Shown: positions 17,106 through 25,414 of the stretch, piece by piece
Layout of the letters: every line of letters begins with the position of its first letter
Numbering within the stretch: position 1 is the stretch's first letter
Assembly: GCF_005771675.1 (NCBI RefSeq)
Contig: NZ_VAJM01000001.1
Span: forward strand, 186,001-250,000
Length of the DNA: 64,000 nt
DNA from: Hymenobacter jeollabukensis
GTDB lineage: Bacteria; Bacteroidota; Bacteroidia; Cytophagales; Hymenobacteraceae
Reading direction: 5' to 3'
Notes under the pieces: model-generated
Told to the model about the DNA's origin: nothing
The model's database searches: none
The model's input: the letters and a program-made list of their open reading frames with translations, nothing else
Position numbers and translations under genes: made by a program

Positions 17106-18281
17106 CTACTCCGCCAGCAGCCGCGCCAGCCGCTCGGTGGTGCCATCCCAGGTGTACCGCTCGCGCACGAACTCCCTACCCTGCGCAGCCAAACCGGCAG
17201 CTTCCTCGGGGTGCTCCAGCAGCTGGCAGATGCTCTCGGCCAGCCCGTCGGTATCGGCCCCGACGAGCAGGTGCTGGCCGGGCGTGCCGCCGAGGGCGTT
17301 GTTGGCCAGCGGGGTGGTCACCGAGGGGCGGGCCATGGCCATGGCTTCGAGCAGCTTGTTTTGCAGGCCGGTGCCGGTGCGCATGGGCGCCACGAACACC
17401 CGCGCCGAGGCGTAAGCGGTGCGGATATCGGGCAGCCAGCCGCTGACTTTGACGGCTTCCGACTGCAGGGCCAGCACCCGGGCCGCGGGCGTGGTGCCGG
17501 CCAGCAGCAGCCGGGCGGCGGGGTGGCGGCGCCGCACGGCGGGCAGAATGCCCTCGGCCAGCCACTCGGCCGCTTCCACGTTGGGGTGGTAGGCCATGTT
17601 GCCGCAGAACACCAGCTCAAACGGCTCGTCGGCGGCTACGGCACCGGGGCGGAAAAATTCGGTGTCGATGCCGTTGGGCACCACCTGAATGCGCTGCCGC
17701 TGCTCGTGGTCGATGAGCTGCCGGTCCTGGTCGGAAATGATGGTGTGGTGACGGAACCAGTCGAAGGCGCGGGCCTCGTACTGCTGCAGGCGGCGGGCTT
17801 CGAGGGCCATGACGGGGCGCTGCCACAGCGGGGCCTTGCCGGCCCAGCGCTGCATGCCGGTCGAAAACACGTCCATGTAATCGAGCGTGAACGGGACGGC
17901 CGTGGCGTGGCGCCGGGCGTACTCGGCCATACGAATCAGCTGGCAGTAGCCGCGTTCGGGCCGGAACTCCCGCACCACGTCGGCCAGCCGGCGCTGGGCC
18001 GCCGCGTCGTGGAAGTAGCCGACCTGGAAGGGCTGGCCCTGCACGGCGGCCAGGGCCATGTTGGCAGCAATGCCGGGCTTCTGCAGCCGGTGCACGTGCA
18101 CGCCGCCCCGGCAGAGCGGGGCCACGGCCGCGTGCGACGCGGGCGTCACGTCCTCGTCCGAGAGGGCGAAGAGGCAGACCTCGAAGTGACGGGCCAGGTA
18201 GCGCAGCTGGTGAAAGGCGCGGAGTTTGTCGCCCTTGTCGAGCGGATACGGAAAGCGGGACAGCAGGACGAGAAGCTTCAT
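17106..18281 (-). CDS. Glycosyltransferase (GT4-like; PEP-CTERM/EpsH-associated type)
   Basis: A 391-residue GT-B glycosyltransferase. The N-terminus MKLLVLLSRFPYPLDKGDKLR and the FTLDYMDVFS segment resemble the sugar transferases described next to exosortase systems. The C-terminal donor-binding domain has FVAPMRTGTGLQNKLLEAMAMA, where a Glu binds the nucleotide sugar. Its ATG at 18281 overlaps the stop of the upstream glycosyltransferase gene (ATGA overlap of 4 nt), so translation is probably coupled. Both probably add sugars to a surface polysaccharide or lipid. A much longer frame upstream was rejected. Confidence 0.88.
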   Translation of the reverse strand: MKLLVLLSRFPYPLDKGDKLRAFHQLRYLARHFEVCLFALSDEDVTPASHAAVAPLCRGGVHVHRLQKPGIAANMALAAVQGQPFQVGYFHDAAAQRRLADVVREFRPERGYCQLIRMAEYARRHATAVPFTLDYMDVFSTGMQRWAGKAPLWQRPVMALEARRLQQYEARAFDWFRHHTIISDQDRQLIDHEQRQRIQVVPNGIDTEFFRPGAVAADEPFELVFCGNMAYHPNVEAAEWLAEGILPAVRRRHPAARLLLAGTTPAARVLALQSEAVKVSGWLPDIRTAYASARVFVAPMRTGTGLQNKLLEAMAMARPSVTTPLANNALGGTPGQHLLVGADTDGLAESICQLLEHPEEAAGLAAQGREFVRERYTWDGTTERLARLLAE

Positions 18282-19510
18282 CGGGGCGGCAAAGCTACGG
18301 CCTGGCCCGCACCCACGCGCCGGTACAGCTCGACAAAACGCTGCACCACCTTGTCGTTGTCGTAGAGCAGCTGGGCGGTGCGCTGGGCCTGCTCGCCCAC
18401 GCCCTTGTAGCAAAACTCGCCGTGGCAGTACTGGCGCAGCACCTCAATCCACTGCTGCGGGTCGTCGCACACCAGGATGTCGTGCAGGTGCCGCACGGCA
18501 ATGCCCTCGGAGCCCAGGCCGGTGCTGATGATGCACTTGCCCAGGGCCATGCCCTCGATGATTTTGACCCGCATGCCGCCGCCCGATAGCAGGGGCACTA
18601 TCATCACCTCGTACTCCTGCATGAACACCGGCGCCGAGGCCACGAAGCCGTGCACGTGCACGCCGGGCACGCGCAGGTCGCGGATGTGGGCCGGCATGTT
18701 CTTGCCGGCCACCTGCAGCTCCAGCTCGGGGTGGTTTTTGCGGGCTTCGGGCCACACTTTTTCCAGAAACCACTCCAGGCCCTCCACGTTGGGGCGCCAG
18801 TCGAGGGAGCCGAGGAAAAACAGCGTCTTGGGCTGGGCTTTGATGGCCGGGTCGGGCTGCACCCGCGTCAGGTCGACGCCGGCGGGGATGAACACCACCG
18901 GCTCGGGGCAGCCCAGCTGGCGCAGGCGGCGCTGGTCGGGCTCGGTGATGGCGGCCACGGCCGAGAAGCGCGGCAGGTAGCGGGCCTCGAAGCGCTTGAG
19001 GCGGCGGGCCAGGTGGCGCAGGTAGCCGGCTTTCAGCCCCTGCCGCTCGTTGCGGGCCAGCTGGTCCCAGATTTCGTGCTCCACGTTGTGGGCCCGAAGC
19101 ACGGTGGGCACGCCGGGCGCCACGCGCTGCACCACGTCCACGTACCAGGCCACGAAGGTGCCTTCCATCTGCACCACGTCGAAGTGCTCGGTGGTGAGCA
19201 GCTCGGTCAGCTTGGCGGCCAGCGCCCCGGACATGAAGCGTTCCACGTTGTAGGGGTGCGGGCTGAAGAGCAGGTTGCGCAGGGCCTTGAGCGGCGAGAG
19301 GCTGGTGTCCACGTCCACGGTCACCAGGCGCAGGCCGGGGCCGAGGTGGGCCAACGCATCAGCCGCCTGCTGGTGCTTGGGCGTGTTGGCGGCCAGCAGC
19401 GTGACGGTATGCCCGGCGCGCACCAGGCCGGCGGCCACGTCGTACATGGCAATGGCGCCGCCATCGGTGGGCGGAAACGGGACGCGGGGACAGAGCTGTA
19501 GAACGTTCAC
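18278..19510 (-). CDS. Glycosyltransferase (GT4-like)
   Basis: A 410-residue GT-B glycosyltransferase and first gene of a two-gene operon. The acceptor domain begins MNVLQLCPRVPFPPTDGGAIAM; the donor domain contains PAGVDLTRVQPDP, LGSLDWRPNVEGLEWFLEKV and MIVPLLSGGGMRVKIIEGMA with the conserved Glu. It is distinct from the next gene but similar in plan, and the two probably act in sequence on one surface glycan. A -7 box TATCTTTG lies 29 bp upstream. No other capsule or LPS genes are in the window. Confidence 0.9.
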   Translation of the reverse strand: MNVLQLCPRVPFPPTDGGAIAMYDVAAGLVRAGHTVTLLAANTPKHQQAADALAHLGPGLRLVTVDVDTSLSPLKALRNLLFSPHPYNVERFMSGALAAKLTELLTTEHFDVVQMEGTFVAWYVDVVQRVAPGVPTVLRAHNVEHEIWDQLARNERQGLKAGYLRHLARRLKRFEARYLPRFSAVAAITEPDQRRLRQLGCPEPVVFIPAGVDLTRVQPDPAIKAQPKTLFFLGSLDWRPNVEGLEWFLEKVWPEARKNHPELELQVAGKNMPAHIRDLRVPGVHVHGFVASAPVFMQEYEVMIVPLLSGGGMRVKIIEGMALGKCIISTGLGSEGIAVRHLHDILVCDDPQQWIEVLRQYCHGEFCYKGVGEQAQRTAQLLYDNDKVVQRFVELYRRVGAGQAVALPPR

Positions 19511-19538
19511 GGACCGAAACGGCTGGACGGGTGGACTA

Positions 19539-19546
19539 CAAAGATA
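19539..19546 (-). promoter_or_regulatory. Predicted -7 box for the glycosyltransferase pair
   Basis: TATCTTTG on the minus strand matches TAnnTTTG, 29 bp upstream of the first glycosyltransferase ATG. The flanking inverted repeat element begins 18 bp farther upstream. Confidence 0.5.
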
Positions 19547-19563
19547 TTAGGGAACGGGGGTTG

Positions 19564-19680
19564 AACGTCATTCAGAGCGCAGCGAAGAATCTCGCTTGCT
19601 GACTCCCGATAGTAATTTCTCCACCAAGGTTACTATCTGACCAAACACGCGAGATTCTTCGCTACGCTCTGAATGACGTT
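19564..19680. repeat. Palindromic intergenic element, type GTCATTCAGAGCG
   Basis: A 117-bp nested inverted repeat. The outer arms start AACGTCATTCAGAGCG and end CGCTCTGAATGACGTT, and run on through GCGAAGAATCTCGC and its complement. An inner pair GATAGTAA / TTACTATC sits near the centre. A second copy with the same plan and inner pair lies at 54936-55045. It is intergenic, between the glycosyltransferase promoter and the end of the K+ channel gene. Confidence 0.8.
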
Positions 19681-19699
19681 CTTCTTGCCACTCTCCCAC

Positions 19700-20722
19700 T
19701 CACCTTCTCAGCTCCTGCACCACGCGCAGGATCTGCTCGTCGGTGCCGAGCAGCAGCAGGATGTCGCCGGGGGCGGGGCGGAAATCGGCGGCGGGGCTGA
19801 CTTCGAAGCGGCCGGCGCTGTCCTTGAGGCCGATGACGGTGGCGCCGGTGCGCGAGCGGACGTCCAGTTCGCGGATGGAGCGGCCGCGCAGGTCGGGGCG
19901 CAGGTCCTGGTAGGCCAGCTCTTCCAGGCGCAGGCGGTTGGGGCCCAGGCCGCTGATCATTTCCAGAAAGCGGATGACTTCGGGGCGCATCACCAGGTTG
20001 GCCATGTGCGAGCCGCCGATCTCGTCGGGCATCACCACCGAGTCGGCGCCGGCGCGCAGCAGCTTGCTCTCGGAAGTCTTGAGGGAGGCGCGGGCAATGA
20101 TTTTCAGCCGGGGGTTCAGCTCGCGGGCCGTCAGGGTCACGAACACGTTGTCGGCGTCCTTGGGCAGGGCCGAAATCAGGGCGCTGGCCCGCTCGATGCC
20201 GGCTTGCTTGAGCGTCTCGTCGGCCGTGGCGTCGCCGAAGACCACCGGCACGGCGCTGTTGCCCAGGGCTTCGGCGTTGGCGCGCATCAGCTCCTGGCTC
20301 TGCTCGATGATGACGACTTTGGCCCCGTTGGCGCGCAGCTCGTGGTAGGCCTTGCTGCCGTTGCGCCCGAAACCGCAGACGATGACGTGGCCGTGGATGT
20401 GGCGGATTTCCTGATCGGTCATAAACATCTTGAAGAGGTTGCGCAGCTCCCCGTCGAAGAGGTACTGGGTGAGCACCGACACGAGGTAGGCCACCACCAC
20501 CAGGTTGTACATGATGTAGAGCGAGACGAACAGCTCCCCGCGCTCCGACAGGGGCTTGACTTCCTCAAACCCGGTGGTGCTGATGGTAATGACCGTCATG
20601 TAGAAGGCCTGCAACCAGGTGTAGCCCTCGATGAGCATGAAGCCGGCCATGCCGATGCCCATGCTGAGCATCGAGAGGATGATGGCCAGCATGAGCCGGC
20701 TAAGGTTGGCGCGTTTCCACAT
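19700..20722 (-). CDS. Potassium channel protein with RCK (TrkA-N/TrkA-C) domains
   Basis: A 340-residue two-TM ion channel fused to regulatory domains. TM1 is residues ~9-29, the pore loop and filter (VITISTTGFEEV) 44-55, and TM2 64-86. TrkA-N follows from ~111 with nucleotide-binding HVIVCGFGRNG, and TrkA-C is near the C-terminus (ELDVRSRTGATVIGLK). The filter reads TTGF rather than TVGYG, so ion selectivity may be altered. The ATG at 20722 (MWKRANLSRL) is preferred over an upstream ATG that adds 20 basic residues. A -7 box TACCTTCG is 16 bp upstream. Confidence 0.9.
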   Translation of the reverse strand: MWKRANLSRLMLAIILSMLSMGIGMAGFMLIEGYTWLQAFYMTVITISTTGFEEVKPLSERGELFVSLYIMYNLVVVAYLVSVLTQYLFDGELRNLFKMFMTDQEIRHIHGHVIVCGFGRNGSKAYHELRANGAKVVIIEQSQELMRANAEALGNSAVPVVFGDATADETLKQAGIERASALISALPKDADNVFVTLTARELNPRLKIIARASLKTSESKLLRAGADSVVMPDEIGGSHMANLVMRPEVIRFLEMISGLGPNRLRLEELAYQDLRPDLRGRSIRELDVRSRTGATVIGLKDSAGRFEVSPAADFRPAPGDILLLLGTDEQILRVVQELRR

Positions 20723-20737
20723 ATTGCTGCGAGCAGG

Positions 20738-20745
20738 CGAAGGTA
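20738..20745 (-). promoter_or_regulatory. Predicted -7 box for the K+ channel gene
   Basis: TACCTTCG on the minus strand, a one-base variant of TAnnTTTG, lies 16 bp upstream of the ATG. It sits in a ~55-bp stretch that is repeated before the lipoprotein gene at 22703-23116. Confidence 0.45.
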
Positions 20746-20825
20746 GCGGGCGGCGGGGCTTTGTTGTGCGTGCCAGCAGCATTGCGTATCTCGCAGCGTT
20801 TATTCCGCCGTTCTTTTATCGTTTC

Positions 20826-21992
20826 ATGCTGAAACGCCTCCTGCTGACCGTGGTCGGCCTCTACTTCCTGTACCTGGCCGCGGGTATTGGTCTGGCCTAC
20901 TTCGGGCTCGTTGACCGGGTCTATTTCTTCCCCTACTACTCCATCAAGCGCCCCCACGCCGACCAATCCGGCTTTTCGCCCGACGGCCCGCTGGTGCAGT
21001 ACCAGCCTGCCGGCCCGGCCCTGAGCCGGCGCATCGTGCCGGGCCGGGCGGGCGCGGCGGTGCAGCTCGATAGGCTGGCCCGCGCCACCGATTCGCTGAC
21101 CTGCTTCGTGCAGGAAACCGGTCTTACGTTCCGCTTTCCGCGCCACGCCTTTCCCGCTGCAGAACCCGCCGAGTACCCCGCGCCCGAAAAGATGCTGGTG
21201 GTGTCCGACATCGAAGGCAACTTTAAGGGGCTGCTGCTGCTGCTGCAGGGCGCCGGCGTGACGGACGCGCGGGCCCGCTGGACCTTTGGCCGGGGCCACC
21301 TGGTGTTCGTCGGCGACATGTTCGACCGCGGCCTGCAGGTGACCGAGTGCCTGTGGCTGCTCTACAAGCTGGAGCACGAAGCCGCGCAGGCCGGCGGCCA
21401 GGTGCATTTCATCCTGGGCAACCACGAGGTGATGAACCTGACCGGCCACTACAAGTACCTGCGCCGCAAATACCGCAAGAACGCTGACTCGCTCGGCGTC
21501 GACTACGCCCGCTGGTACGCCCCCGACACCGAGCTGGGCCGCTGGCTGCGCAGCAAAAACGTGGTGGAGCGCCTCGGCCCTACGTTGTTCGTGCACGGCG
21601 GTATCAGCCCCGAAGTAGCCGCCCTGCGCCTGCCCCTGTCGGCTCTGAACGACCTCACCCGCCGCAGCCTCGACGCGCCCGATACCACCGGCCTGCCGCC
21701 CGCCGAAAAGCTGGCGCGCAACCCCAAACTCAGCCCCGACTGGTACCGCGGCCTGGCCCAGGAAGAAGCCCCGGCGGCCCACGTAGCGGCGGTGCTGCGG
21801 CAGTACGGGGCCACCCGCCTGGTCATTGCCCACACGCCCGTGGAGCAGATTACCGCGCTCTACGGCGGGCAGGTCGTGGCCATCGATTTGCCGCACCAGG
21901 AGAATACCGGCCAAGGCTTTATGCAGGCCCTGTGGATTGAGGGCGGAAAGTTGTCGGTGGTGGATAATCAGGGGCGGAAGCGGGCGTTGTGA
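20826..21992 (+). CDS. Membrane-anchored calcineurin-like metallophosphatase
   Basis: A 388-residue protein with an uncleaved N-terminal hydrophobic anchor (residues ~5-25: LLLTVVGLYFLYLAAG). The metallophosphatase core shows VVSDIEGN, FVGDMFDRG, LGNHEVMN and FVHGGISPE in order. A further His is in VIAHTPVEQ. The first motif has DxE where most family members have DxH; the bacterial Shewanella-like branch of PPP enzymes can vary here. It probably acts in the periplasm on phosphoproteins or phosphoesters. It is divergent from the K+ channel gene. The start at 20826 is chosen because the upstream open frame lies inside the divergent gene. Confidence 0.88.
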   Translation: MLKRLLLTVVGLYFLYLAAGIGLAYFGLVDRVYFFPYYSIKRPHADQSGFSPDGPLVQYQPAGPALSRRIVPGRAGAAVQLDRLARATDSLTCFVQETGLTFRFPRHAFPAAEPAEYPAPEKMLVVSDIEGNFKGLLLLLQGAGVTDARARWTFGRGHLVFVGDMFDRGLQVTECLWLLYKLEHEAAQAGGQVHFILGNHEVMNLTGHYKYLRRKYRKNADSLGVDYARWYAPDTELGRWLRSKNVVERLGPTLFVHGGISPEVAALRLPLSALNDLTRRSLDAPDTTGLPPAEKLARNPKLSPDWYRGLAQEEAPAAHVAAVLRQYGATRLVIAHTPVEQITALYGGQVVAIDLPHQENTGQGFMQALWIEGGKLSVVDNQGRKRAL

Positions 21993-22020
21993 GCATATGG
22001 GTCGACACAAGGCTACCGCC

Positions 22021-22530
22021 ATGCGTTTCAAGCTTGCCTTTTTACTACTTGTGGCACTTCCGGCCCACCTCGTGCTAGCTCAGCAGTCGGGCGGTGTGCA
22101 CACGGCACCGGGCAAGGCGCTGCGGGTGCAGCGCGGGCTGCCGCCGCCGTACGTGCCTGATAAGGCCCCTCAACCACCTTTACCGCTGGTGGAAGTGCCC
22201 CGCTTCTGGCTCCCAATCGACAGCATACAGCGGCACGAACAACGCCTTCTTTTTTGGCGGTCCTTGCAAGGGAAGATGCAGTATCCGGCACCAGCTTTGC
22301 GTGCCCAGGCCGAAGGGAAGTTTACGTTCCGGTTGGTGGTTGGGCCTGATGGTGTAGTGCAACCCGCGGTGCTGGTACGCCGCTCCTTCACAATAGCCGA
22401 ACCAGCATACGAACCCGCCGCCCTGGCCGCAATTGAGGCAGAAGGCCAACGGGTATTAGCTCGTTTACGGTTTGCATCCGCCCCCCGGGCAGATACCGTG
22501 TTTGTTCCACTCACCTTTTCCCTTCCATGA
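22021..22530 (+). CDS. Secreted protein with a TonB C-terminal-like domain
   Basis: A 169-residue protein with a signal peptide (MRFKLAFLLLVALPAHLVLAQ). The second half reads MQYPAPALRAQAEGKFTFRL and VVGPDGVVQPAVLVRRS, the usual start of a TonB_C fold, with an AALAAIEAEGQRVLARLRF helix. Unlike real TonB it has no membrane anchor after the signal and no long Pro/Lys spacer, so it may be a periplasmic partner rather than an energy transducer. It lies 28 bp after the phosphatase gene and may share its transcript. Confidence 0.75.
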   Translation: MRFKLAFLLLVALPAHLVLAQQSGGVHTAPGKALRVQRGLPPPYVPDKAPQPPLPLVEVPRFWLPIDSIQRHEQRLLFWRSLQGKMQYPAPALRAQAEGKFTFRLVVGPDGVVQPAVLVRRSFTIAEPAYEPAALAAIEAEGQRVLARLRFASAPRADTVFVPLTFSLP

Positions 22531-22702
22531 CGGAAAAGTGTCCCCTGGGGAGGCATAGCTAATGCTATTGCCAGAGTTGCGGCCCACTCAGATCCGCACT
22601 GAGCAAGGACTTAACCGCCGGCAACGTCAGGTATTCTGCGCTCCGCCCTTACCGCGCCGCAATCGGGCTCAGTGGCCTTAAGAGGCTGGCCCAAAGGGCC
22701 GG

Positions 22703-23116
22703 TCAGCGCAGTTGCAGCTCTATCCTCGTTACTATTCCAGAAACCGGCGTCTTATCTGTTCCTTCGAATTCAACCAGAGTTTCCTGCTTCATATTTCGCA
22801 AGCCTCTGTTCACCAGACACCGTTTTACCTGGTATGCGGCTAAATACGCATCCTTTACTGGACGCGAACCAGCCACTCCGGAACCTCCATAGCCTAGTTG
22901 GAGTCTCATGCGCCGCAAGCTCCGCTGATTCAGCTGCTGAATTAGCGTATCCAACGCCGCAAAGCTGCTGGAGTCTACCCGGTAATCTGCGCCTGTAAAC
23001 CGGACCATGCGGGTAATATCCAAGCGTACCGGCTGCCGATTCACCGGCCGTTGGGCGCAGCCGCTGCTTAGCGCTAATCCCGACAGGACCATTAACAGGA
23101 GCCCGCGCTTAGGCAT
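22703..23116 (-). CDS. Hypothetical lipoprotein
   Basis: A 137-residue predicted lipoprotein; the ATG at 23116 (MPKRGLLLMVLSGLALSSGC) gives a lipobox with Cys20. An in-frame ATG 57 nt upstream would begin MWKRTTVRAG, which copies the MWKR start of the K+ channel because the two share their 5' region. The C-terminal part (AYLAAYQVKRCLVNRGL ... VTRIELQL) faintly recalls OmpA-like domains, where such a helix and strand pair follows the peptidoglycan site, but the core motif is absent. The 172-bp gap to the preceding gene shows nothing recognisable. Confidence 0.65.
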   Translation of the reverse strand: MPKRGLLLMVLSGLALSSGCAQRPVNRQPVRLDITRMVRFTGADYRVDSSSFAALDTLIQQLNQRSLRRMRLQLGYGGSGVAGSRPVKDAYLAAYQVKRCLVNRGLRNMKQETLVEFEGTDKTPVSGIVTRIELQLR

Positions 23117-23188
23117 GTCTCTTTGACCAATCTGAAGTGTAGACCCAGCTCTGACCGTGGTGCGTTTCCACATAGCTGCGAGTGGAGG

Positions 23189-23196
23189 CGAAGGTA
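23189..23196 (-). promoter_or_regulatory. Predicted -7 box in a duplicated 5' region
   Basis: TACCTTCG on the minus strand lies 73 bp upstream of the preferred lipoprotein ATG. The surrounding ~55 bp closely resemble the region before the K+ channel gene. Confidence 0.4.
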
Positions 23197-23247
23197 GTGG
23201 ACGGTAGGGCTAATTGCGAAGAGAAACGACAGTACAGCTGGCCGCCC

Positions 23248-25350
23248 TTACCGCGAAATAATCGTCCCTAACAACCCCGCCAGTTGCATATCCAGCTGCT
23301 TGAGGCTTTTGAAGATGGCCATCTGCGCCAGGTACTCCTCCACGTTGCTGGGATTCAAGGAGTTCATTGTGTTCAGGCACTCGGTCAGCTCCCGCTCCAC
23401 GTTGCACTTGTTCAGACGCAGAATGGCGTTTTCGCAGGCCTGCTGCAGCTGGTCCAGCTCCCGGGGCACGTAAATCTGGTGGGTAATCCAGTTCGGGCTC
23501 AGCTCGTGCATCTCCGACACCATATCGGTAATGGCGGCGCGGATGTCGCCGCGCTCGTGGCGCACCAGCTCCCGGGCATCGGGGAAGCGGCCGGCCTGCA
23601 CGGCCTGGGTGCAGAGGTGCAGCAGATCGGCGTAGATGGGCGTGCGGAAGGGCGTCTCGTCCACCTGGCTCACCAGGTACTCAGCCACGGACACGCCGTC
23701 GGCCAGAGCCTGGGCGGGGTAGTTCAAAATCAGCCGGATAACCTCCCGCTCGCAGCTCTGCTGCACGTCGGGCACCGGCTCCAGGTCGAGGGCGTCGCCT
23801 TCGCCGGGCTCCTCGTCGCCCATGAAGCCGTAGGCCTCGTCGGGCATGGAGTCGTCGTAGCCGGGGCTGGTGGCGGGCCGGGGGGCCGACGGCTGCGTCA
23901 GGCCGGTGAGCTGGCCGCCGGGCTGCACGGCCGCGCCGCTGCTGGCCGGGCGCGGGGCGGCACCGTTGCCGCTGTTGCGCGTGCCGCCGGTGGCGGGGCC
24001 TGCGTTACCGCCGCCGGGGCGCGGACCGGGCGCGGCCTGCTTCACCTGCTTGTTGTAGGCGTCGATGAGCACCTGCTCGTCGATGTGGAAGGTAGCCGAC
24101 GTCTGCTGCAGAAACACCTGGCGCTTCAGCGGGTCGGGCACTTTGGCAATGCTCTGCAGGACCTCCCGGATTGCCTCGGCCTTCTTCACCGGGTCGTTGG
24201 CCGCCTCCTTGGCCACCAGCCGGGTCTTGAAGCTGATGAAGTCCTGGCTGTTCTCTTCCACGAACTGCCGGAACCGCTGGTCCCCGACTTTGCGGATGTA
24301 GCTGTCGGGGTCGTCGCCGTCGGGAAACAGCACCACGCGCACGTTCAGGCCGTTTTCCAGGATGATGTCGAGCCCGCGCAAGGCCGCCCGGATGCCGGCC
24401 GCGTCGCCGTCGTAGAGCACCGTCACGTTGTCGGTGTAGCGGGCAATCAGGCGGATCTGGCCCTCGGTGAGCGAAGTACCCGACGAGGCCACCACGTTCT
24501 TCACCCCGCCCTGGTGCAGGCTGATAACGTCGAGGTAGCCCTCCACCAAATAGCACAGCTCCTCCTGCCGAATGGCCTGCTTGGCCTGAAAAAGGCCGTA
24601 AAGCACGTCGGATTTATGATAAATCTCCGACTCGGGCGAGTTCAGGTATTTGGCGCCGGCTTTTTCATCCCGCCGCAGCGTGCGGGCCCCGAAGCCCACG
24701 ACCCGGCCCGAAATGTTGTGAATCGGGAACATCACCCGGCCGCGGAACCGGTCGTAGCGCCGGCCGTCCTCCTCGCGCCGGATGACCAGGCCGGTTTTCT
24801 CCAGGTACTTCCCGTCGAAGCCGGCCTGCTGGGCGTGGTTGAGTACGTCGTCCCACTTGTCCAGCGAGTAGCCCAGCTCGAAGGTGTCGATGGTCTGCTG
24901 GTTCAGCCCGCGCTCCTTGAGGTAGGCCCAGCCGATACTCTCGCCCTCCTCCGAGTCGCGCAGCAGGGTCTTGTAGCGGTTTTTGGCCCAATCGGACACG
25001 ATGTACTGCGAATCCCGCTCGTTCTGGGCCAGTTGCTGCTCGGGGGTGCGTTCCTCTTCCTTGATTTCGACGCCGTACTTCTTGGCCAGCCACTTGATGG
25101 CCTCCGGGTAGCTCACCGACTCGATGTCCATCACGAAGCGTACCACGTCGCCGGCCTTGCCGCAGCCGAAGCACTTGTAGATGCCCTTGGCCGGCGCCAC
25201 CGAGAAGGAGGGCGACTTTTCGTGGTGAAAAGGACAGCAGGCCCACAGGTTCTGGCCCTTCTTCTTCAGCGACACAAAGTCGCCCACCACCTCCACGATA
25301 TCGGCGTAGTGGAGGACTTGGTCAATGGTTTCTTTGGGGATGAGGGCCAC
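23248..25350 (-). CDS. dnaG: DNA primase DnaG
   Basis: A 700-residue primase that lays RNA primers at the replication fork. The CHC2 zinc finger (CCPFHHEKSPSFSV ... YKCFGCGKAGD), the Toprim core (YLVEGYLDVISL, VLYDGDAAGIRA, LFPDGDDPDSYIR) and the C-terminal helicase-binding region follow in order. Between the Toprim half and the helicase-binding domain is a ~90-residue Pro/Gly/Ala-rich linker (GPRPGGGNAGPATGG). Translation probably starts at GTG 25350 (VALIPKETIDQVL), which matches the family N-terminus; the longer upstream frame begins in a repeat element. A TACCTTCG box lies 23 bp upstream. Confidence 0.95.
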   Translation of the reverse strand: MALIPKETIDQVLHYADIVEVVGDFVSLKKKGQNLWACCPFHHEKSPSFSVAPAKGIYKCFGCGKAGDVVRFVMDIESVSYPEAIKWLAKKYGVEIKEEERTPEQQLAQNERDSQYIVSDWAKNRYKTLLRDSEEGESIGWAYLKERGLNQQTIDTFELGYSLDKWDDVLNHAQQAGFDGKYLEKTGLVIRREEDGRRYDRFRGRVMFPIHNISGRVVGFGARTLRRDEKAGAKYLNSPESEIYHKSDVLYGLFQAKQAIRQEELCYLVEGYLDVISLHQGGVKNVVASSGTSLTEGQIRLIARYTDNVTVLYDGDAAGIRAALRGLDIILENGLNVRVVLFPDGDDPDSYIRKVGDQRFRQFVEENSQDFISFKTRLVAKEAANDPVKKAEAIREVLQSIAKVPDPLKRQVFLQQTSATFHIDEQVLIDAYNKQVKQAAPGPRPGGGNAGPATGGTRNSGNGAAPRPASSGAAVQPGGQLTGLTQPSAPRPATSPGYDDSMPDEAYGFMGDEEPGEGDALDLEPVPDVQQSCEREVIRLILNYPAQALADGVSVAEYLVSQVDETPFRTPIYADLLHLCTQAVQAGRFPDARELVRHERGDIRAAITDMVSEMHELSPNWITHQIYVPRELDQLQQACENAILRLNKCNVERELTECLNTMNSLNPSNVEEYLAQMAIFKSLKQLDMQLAGLLGTIISR

Positions 25351-25372
25351 GGCACAAAAGCTAAACGGACCG

Positions 25373-25380
25373 CGAAGGTA
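25373..25380 (-). promoter_or_regulatory. Predicted -7 box for dnaG
   Basis: TACCTTCG on the minus strand lies 23 bp upstream of the GTG start. It is identical to the boxes before the K+ channel and the 22703-23116 lipoprotein. Confidence 0.5.
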
Positions 25381-25414
25381 CGAACGGGGCGGCCGGGGCG
25401 GTTGCCGGGGAGCC

